A stretch of 8,191 nucleotides of DNA from Clostridia bacterium (GTDB lineage: Bacteria > Bacillota_A > Clostridia > Christensenellales > CAG-138). Below the pieces are notes generated by a model. The model was not told the origin of the DNA. It was given only the letters and a program-made list of their open reading frames with translations, and searched no databases. Shown here piece after piece: positions 5,401 through 8,191 of the stretch. The position numbers were made by a program, and so were the translations under genes. The stretch covers positions 1-8,191 of the forward strand of contig JAFZJT010000096.1 in NCBI GenBank assembly GCA_017553815.1. The letters are read 5' to 3'. The stretch's first letter is position 1. The number at the start of each line of letters is the position of its first letter.

Positions 5401-6989
5401 GAACCGAAATCCAGCCTGCTGCCGTTTACGAAAACGGAATAGGGCACGCTGCCGATATAGGAGATACGGTACTCGGTGTACGGCATATAGAGTTGCTTCT
5501 GATCCCACGGAGTAGTAAGCTTCGTGTAAACGCCGGGGGCAAGGAAGCCCGCGCCGTGGGGATTGAGGTCGCCGTCCTTGATGTTGATATTCGTTTCGGC
5601 ATCGGGAAGCGTGCTTACGCCCGGAGTCTGGTGCCCGTCCACACCGTCGCGATCCGCGATAAGGTCAACATAGTCGCGCTTGTTGAGCGTGTAGGTTTTT
5701 CCGCTCACCTGGGAGGTGAACTCAAGCTGCAAGCCGTTGTTATGATGGGATTCGCTGTCGCTCTCCCACCAAGCGTTACCCATCCACCACCAGAGAATGT
5801 TGCCGCTGGAGGATACGTTGAAATACTCGTTTCCCGGCAAACCGGTATTATCCTTGACCATCCAAATCTTGGAGTTGTTCGCAGAAACGGTCTTGATATT
5901 CGGACAGTACATCAGGCCGAGATCGCGGCCGTATTCACGCGCGCCAACGTCGAACCAACTGCGTCCGTCCGTTGCCGGGTAAGGGTCGGAAACGCTGTGC
6001 AGATTGCTTGTGGACCCGATACGGGAGTTGTCCATATTATCAAGGAAAAGCGTTTCAAGGCTGTCGCAGCCGTAAACGAGCTGATCCATGCTGAGTATGC
6101 GCTCCAGCGTGCCGAAGGAGCTGAGATTAAGCGTTGTAAGTGCGTCGCAGTTCTTGAACATGCCCTTCATGTTCTTGACTCCGGTCACTTTGAGATTTTC
6201 GAGATTTTCGATGGTTGAAAGCGAGGTGCAGTTCTCGAACATGAACGAGGTCTCCGCATCATTCGCAAGAACGAACTCGCTTGAAGGAAGCGTCACCTTT
6301 GTGAGCGCGGTGCAACCGTTGAACATACTCTGCAGATTCTTCATCTTGCTGTCCGTCGTGAAGTTGCCCAAGTTCACCTCGGTGAGGCTGGTGCAGTTTC
6401 TGAACATACTTGCAAGAGCGCCCGCATTCGCGGTGTCAAGCCCCGAAAGATCAACGCTTGTAAGATTCGGGCAATCCGCAAACATCCTGTTCTCCGAGCG
6501 GCCGCTTCCGCTGTTGGACCAAAGATGGAAGCCGACCTTGAGCCCATTACTGTTTTCAAGGAAGACGACGCTGGTTATCTCGTCCCTGCGGCCGTGCCAC
6601 GGCCAATCCTCACTGTTGATGCGCTCGGTCTTCTTATTTATATTGCCTGTTTCGTTGTTGTTATTATTAGCGCTGTCGGTCTGATAACCGAAGCCAATAC
6701 GCCCATCATCGGCGGTAACGCTGTTCAGCAGCCTGATCTTCAAAGTGCCGTTATTTTCGAGCCACCAGTAAACGCAGCCGTCGATGGTGCCGTTTCTTGG
6801 GCCCGTGCCCTTTGCGGGTTCGACCGCGGCAGGCGCTTTACCGACGCTTCCGTCGGCGAATATCCGCCCTGCCGGAAAAGCCCCGAACGACATCACCACG
6901 GCAAGCAGCAGCGCAAGCGCCGCTTTCATTCCGCGCGCGGAAAGAAGCTCCGCAGCGAAACGCCGTGCTTTTGCAAAAGTATCCTTCAT
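2427..6989 (-). CDS. Large secreted protein: signal peptide, BspA-type LRRs, beta-rich region, C-terminal type I dockerin
   Basis: A 1520-aa extracellular protein. An extended Sec signal peptide has its hydrophobic core in MKAALALLLAVVMSFGAF (21-38), with likely cleavage near FA|DG (45). Residues ~169-318 hold five to six BspA/DUF285-type leucine-rich repeats with the recurring MFxNCxSLTxxxL unit. Residues ~395-1000 are beta-rich, including a Trp-rich stretch at 399-408, with no catalytic domain I can name. From ~935 to ~1370 is a surface-protein module seen in related Clostridia (FTFTGTGFDIIGRIG...SGVYAVTV, later YGPNNEVYLKG), interrupted by a tandem YVQxTD repeat. The C-terminus (1464-1520) is a complete type I dockerin with two calcium loops, DLNRDGEINMID and DTNRDGIVNMLD. 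There is no LPXTG anchor, so attachment through a cohesin-bearing scaffold is likely. AGGAGG lies 8 nt before the ATG. Adhesion or substrate binding is inferred from the LRRs; an undetected enzyme domain cannot be excluded. Confidence 0.9.
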   Translation of the reverse strand: MKDTFAKARRFAAELLSARGMKAALALLLAVVMSFGAFPAGRIFADGSVGKAPAAVEPAKGTGPRNGTIDGCVYWWLENNGTLKIRLLNSVTADDGRIGFGYQTDSANNNNNETGNINKKTERINSEDWPWHGRRDEITSVVFLENSNGLKVGFHLWSNSGSGRSENRMFADCPNLTSVDLSGLDTANAGALASMFRNCTSLTEVNLGNFTTDSKMKNLQSMFNGCTALTKVTLPSSEFVLANDAETSFMFENCTSLSTIENLENLKVTGVKNMKGMFKNCDALTTLNLSSFGTLERILSMDQLVYGCDSLETLFLDNMDNSRIGSTSNLHSVSDPYPATDGRSWFDVGAREYGRDLGLMYCPNIKTVSANNSKIWMVKDNTGLPGNEYFNVSSSGNILWWWMGNAWWESDSESHHNNGLQLEFTSQVSGKTYTLNKRDYVDLIADRDGVDGHQTPGVSTLPDAETNINIKDGDLNPHGAGFLAPGVYTKLTTPWDQKQLYMPYTEYRISYIGSVPYSVFVNGSRLDFGSASSVQYGELIFIKGSNNSFYINTVKQHHDAWTANGSSYEIVCGENGNPTIDIVYHRAVADNAYDDGDVAAPPRKDVMISIDKITFKDLNNIPMWNDLYGGIDRINDSNNYVDRDGAGEYYRSVLSVKKDGVHLYNYLNINAPETLTENATRALSGGAGTNIDFNVTLIESIGENAEAISAETLQKVEGSDFAFYVDDLDVPYLQDYNRPYPQDASFDYLPEQNVTYGVGGEGFVLGSGNRLNTVTFSGHTGLALVNNTRAGEANYVVSTGSDPDTAWSEFAVVADSAGSHYTWTGGVGCTTYALRNTPRVHKQEHYIVYDFSNRIGHSITAEIPAYAEAVDTVISDKFARIIPDIANDTVNIDIKEISSEIATVGLLLKCDLNHPANTKGIDYEWLNIKVIPATNVHYEESYLSYTDGKDSGGNSYAAWAPEGSAINPVYDVTNDTMIGNGAARQSDANTVYGHDASYAGQANMDSNGRSMHIHLGQTAFDAVKAGGSWPTAKFTFTGTGFDIIGRIGVNSGVYAVTVKNVNTDNYVYSQIVRTRYFGNTVNANGADSDMLYQVPIIHADAFLQEEGAEMALPNTDYGTYEVEIRFLWMPALAYLPENYNPNMKGAISIPGIPELDYKVVDLFEGAAVKGEATYPDFDIYLDAIRIYNPADNNDPIVEEAYTAANEFTPMYQEFRDVIMHSTETDLTGGGIADHAMFAIDLTPHQVPKPKYVQATDPDTNEPLFDGDGNPVYVQATDPVTGELMFDRFGNPVYVQETDENGEPVYEIDPTTGEPVYEDVIPQDLSDYGVSYYEAYGPNNEVYLKGSQGFAFRIDEPMTVHISAKAPAGATKMLVIMRAGGFISQEEVELSSSTEMYYDITHMLAGVSPEAYPIYFAAVPYHASKLISLCQIKIAPLTDNSTQPSIKADRDAFDFAVAVIADFRGDLNRDGEINMIDALLVMRSVLGSATLTPAGVYCADTNRDGIVNMLDALEIMRSVLD
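3036..3239 (-). repeat. In-frame tandem repeat (YVQxTD units) inside the dockerin protein
   Basis: Residues 1251-1318 of the large protein. Two full 21-residue units (starting YVQATDP at Y1251 and Y1272, both ending FGNPV or DGNPV) are followed by progressively shorter ones: YVQETDENGEPV at 1293, YEIDPTTGEPV at 1305, then YED. At the DNA level the first two 63-bp units share long identical stretches (for example the complement of GGGATCGGTCGCCTGAAC at both). The degenerating tail suggests expansion by slippage or unequal recombination. The segment is acidic and Tyr/Pro-rich, and probably acts as a flexible spacer inside the surrounding module. Confidence 0.85.
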
Positions 6990-7142
6990 CGTTTAAACCT
7001 CCTAAGATTATAATAAACAGCTTTAAATCGGGCGAAGATCCGCCTTCCGTAAGCTCCGCTCGTTTTTGCATTGTCTAAGGAAACGCTGATAATTCTGCAT
7101 TTCTACTTCCAAGATGACACCAAATCCTGTATAATGGAATCA

Positions 7143-7424
7143 TCAGATGATGAAGATAGTCGCGATGGGCATCTTGGCGGTAAAATCCGTATCCGTCTCG
7201 CCCTGTTCAACGCCTTCCACGGGATGGAAAACGCCGTCATAATCGTAATAGCCGTCGGTAACGGTGGATTTCTGCGCTTCTTCGAGAAGAGCCTTGCCTC
7301 CGGATCCTGTTTCCGCAAGCGCGCTGAGTGAAGAATGAACTATGCCGAAAGTGAGTAAAATAGTGAGGATCAGCGCAAGCAGCGACTTGCTGCGAGCGAT
7401 AAATGTTTTCATTGCTTTCTTCAT
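7143..7424 (-). CDS. Small exported protein of unknown function, first gene of the dockerin operon
   Basis: A 93-aa product with a clear Sec signal peptide: basic MKKAMKTFIARSK, hydrophobic SLLALILTILLTFGIV (14-29), and an A-x-A type site SALA|ET near residue 37. The mature part would be only about 56 aa. It is acidic, with GYYDYDGVFHPVEGVE in the middle and an unusual hydrophobic end MPIATIFII. I do not recognise the family. The start is firm: AAGGAGGTTT sits about 8 nt before the ATG at 7424, and no alternative is better placed. The gene is followed after 153 bp by the large dockerin gene in the same direction, with no convincing promoter between, so both should share the promoter at 7627-7655. 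The abrupt hydrophobic C-terminus could mean that it is the remnant of a longer surface protein, but the next 60 nt in the other frames show no convincing continuation. Confidence 0.6.
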   Translation of the reverse strand: MKKAMKTFIARSKSLLALILTILLTFGIVHSSLSALAETGSGGKALLEEAQKSTVTDGYYDYDGVFHPVEGVEQGETDTDFTAKMPIATIFII

Positions 7425-7620
7425 TTATGAAACCTCCTTGATAAAATACTTCCTGAACCATAAAGTTTTGCTTTACGCCTGCCCCTATCCGCAAAAGATG
7501 ATACAACAAAATACGCACGGTCGGGAACTCTCGGTCAACCATCCATACGCAGGCAAGGGCTTGCTACCTGAAACATCGCGAATCACATGTAATCATTATA
7601 TGATTCGACAATAAGTATCT
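7425..7620 (-). promoter_or_regulatory. Long, potentially structured 5' leader of the dockerin operon
   Basis: From the predicted start near 7620 to the ATG at 7424 the leader is ~196 nt and carries no gene. Several pairings are visible. CGAATCA/TGATTCG (7579-7585 with 7601-7607) lies right at the 5' end. A CAGG...GCAA/TTGC...CCTG hairpin spans 7550-7570. TAAAG/CTTTA (7461-7465 with 7471-7475) lies close to the ribosome site. A possible long-range pair is GCAGGC/GCCTGC (7549-7554 with 7477-7482), which would compete with the 7550-7570 hairpin. I cannot match it to a known riboswitch class. The length and the competing helices fit an attenuator or regulated leader, which is an inference. Confidence 0.4.
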
Positions 7621-7626
7621 TGTATT

Positions 7627-7655
7627 ATTATAACTATCTAACATACGCATGTCAA
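7627..7655 (-). promoter_or_regulatory. Consensus sigma-A promoter of the dockerin operon
   Basis: On the minus strand: perfect -35 TTGACA (7655-7650), exactly 17 bp, perfect -10 TATAAT (7632-7627). The start is near 7620. A perfect match to consensus predicts high basal strength, so control is likely exerted by a repressor or by the leader. Confidence 0.88.
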
Positions 7656-7674
7656 GCATATTAACAACTTAAAA

Positions 7675-7686
7675 ATGTATATACAT
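7675..7686. repeat. 12-bp perfect palindrome upstream of the dockerin-operon promoter
   Basis: ATGTATATACAT is self-complementary and ends 20 bp upstream of the -35 box at 7655. The size and position would suit an operator or activator site, but the AT-rich composition makes a chance palindrome possible. Confidence 0.35.
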
Positions 7687-7753
7687 GGATCTAAATTTTG
7701 GCAAAAGCATGGCAGCAAGCATGGCGTATTGGGTTCACGGACATTCTTCCACG

Positions 7754-7804
7754 GAGCCGAGATCTTATCTTCCATTTATTTGGATTGTAAGAGAAATTCG
7801 GCTC
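7754..7804. repeat. Composite inverted repeat in the intergenic region
   Basis: GAGCCGA (7754-7760) and TCGGCTC (7798-7804) form a 7-bp stem. Two nested inner stems, CTTA/TAAG (7764-7767 with 7788-7791) and TCCA/TGGA (7771-7774 with 7781-7784), would give one hairpin with internal loops. It has no U tract on either side, so it does not look like a terminator. Confidence 0.4.
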
Positions 7805-7914
7805 AATAACTACTTTCTGAGAATAAGGCGAATCAGTTCAATCTGAGTTCCAATAATTTCTTGAGGTTCAACGCAATTCATATTACAATAATCGTATGTT
7901 CGCGGTGCGCACTA

Positions 7915-7950
7915 TTGCCGACCACACTATGTTGTGGATGGATACGGCAA
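7915..7950. repeat. Nested hairpin downstream of bioY
   Basis: TTGCCG (7915-7920) pairs with CGGCAA (7945-7950), enclosing CCACA/TGTGG (7922-7926 with 7933-7937). It lies about 60 nt after the bioY stop codon. There is no clear U tract on the minus strand, so a terminator role is possible but weak. Confidence 0.35.
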
Positions 7951-8010
7951 AACAGCGATTCATGTTCGATTACTAAATATGTCAGATTTATCAATTTTTT
8001 GTATATCGTT

Positions 8011-8191
8011 TTAAGTAGAGCGCCCGTTTAGTTTTAAGAAGTTGAGCCTCTTCCCGGCCGCCCTTCCGATTATAACCGCGAGCGCGAGCTTTACGGCGTC
8101 GAACGGCAAAAACGGCATCACCGCAATGGAGAGAGCGGATGAAAGCTCGAGCTTGAGGCAGAGACAGAGCCAGACCGTTCCGAGCGCGTAG
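8011..8191 (-). CDS. bioY: BioY-type biotin transporter, C-terminal part only
   Basis: The last 59 codons of a gene entering from the right edge and ending with TAA at 8011-8013. The product begins YALGTVWLCLCLKLELSSAL and continues SIAVMPFLPFDAVKLALAVI, then IIGRAAGKRLNFL. This fits the C-terminal end of BioY (S-component of the biotin ECF transporter, ~180-200 aa), whose final helices carry the Y-x-L-G-T-x-W and V-x-P-F-x-P-x-D-x-x-K-x-x-x-A pattern. BioY binds biotin in the membrane and works alone or with the shared EcfAA'T energising module. Only two hydrophobic segments are visible, so the substrate motif cannot be checked. No biotin operator is visible in the window, and the gene appears separate from the dockerin operon, which has its own promoter ~360 bp further on. 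Confidence 0.72.
   Translation of the reverse strand, partial: YALGTVWLCLCLKLELSSALSIAVMPFLPFDAVKLALAVIIGRAAGKRLNFLKLNGRST

Larger units (their letters stand above)
7656..8010. other. Gene-free intergenic region between bioY and the dockerin operon
   Basis: About 355 AT-rich bases with no convincing gene. Short reading frames exist (45 codons on the plus strand from 7709; 26 codons on the minus strand from about 7963) but neither has a ribosome site. It contains a 12-bp palindrome (7675-7686), the direct repeat AGCATGGC at 7706-7713 and 7718-7725, and two composite inverted repeats, listed separately. Confidence 0.6.

Noticed and set aside
6655..6673. A GTT/ATT trinucleotide run encoding five Asn, as a phase-variation tract
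   Set aside because: Changes in whole triplets would not shift the frame and the codons are mixed, so it is just an Asn-rich linker.
7007..7012. A TATAAT on the minus strand just before the dockerin ribosome site
   Set aside because: The position 17 bp upstream reads TCGCCC, nothing like a -35 box, and the start would fall on the ribosome site, so the gene is better served by the promoter at 7627-7655.
7709..7846. A 45-codon plus-strand frame beginning MAASMAYWVHGHSS
   Set aside because: No ribosome site, no credible promoter and no recognisable family; it also runs through the hairpin at 7754-7804.
1..8191. CRISPR arrays, tRNA or rRNA genes, integrases or phage genes
   Set aside because: No spaced direct repeats, cloverleaf or rRNA-like sequence, and no recombinase or phage motifs are visible on either strand.

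Overview
The window looks like chromosomal DNA of a low-to-mid-GC anaerobic Clostridia member, probably a gut Oscillospirales-type bacterium. This is inferred from the consensus sigma-A promoters, the strong AGGAGG ribosome binding sites, a dockerin-bearing secreted protein with BspA-type leucine-rich repeats, and a PqqD + S24/S26 peptidase pair. I could not run a search, so the taxonomy is an inference.

Left part (1-1285), minus strand. The 5' part of a PRPP synthetase gene (prs) leaves the window on the left and has its own promoter. Upstream of it is a two-gene unit: a PqqD-like protein, then a soluble S24/S26 peptidase with a Ser/His pair. The unit is driven by a near-perfect sigma-A promoter. 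That promoter sits back to back with another one that drives a YegP/DUF1508 double-repeat protein on the plus strand (1325-1717), which ends at a hairpin terminator.

Middle (1772-2142). This stretch has no gene. It holds a ~156-bp MITE-like element with ~35-bp terminal inverted repeats, a secondary hairpin, and a strong terminator serving the minus-strand operon that arrives from the right.

Right part (2143-7655), minus strand. A consensus promoter (7627-7655) and a ~196-nt potentially structured leader precede three genes. First is a small exported protein of 93 aa. Second is a 1520-aa secreted protein with a signal peptide, BspA-type LRRs, a long beta-rich region, a tandem YVQxTD repeat and a C-terminal type I dockerin. 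Third is an 87-aa cysteine-containing small protein whose N-terminus looks like a leader peptide. The dockerin implies docking onto a cohesin-bearing scaffold that is not in the window. The last gene starts 20 nt after the dockerin stop codon, so the two are probably co-expressed.

Far right (7656-8191). About 355 bp without a convincing gene contains several inverted repeats. It is followed by the C-terminal end of a BioY-type biotin transporter gene that enters from the right edge.

The most speculative link is between the leader-like cysteine peptide and the PqqD/S24 pair. PqqD domains are peptide-binding chaperones in RiPP pathways, and leader-processing peptidases often accompany them. 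No modification enzyme is visible here, so this remains a hypothesis.
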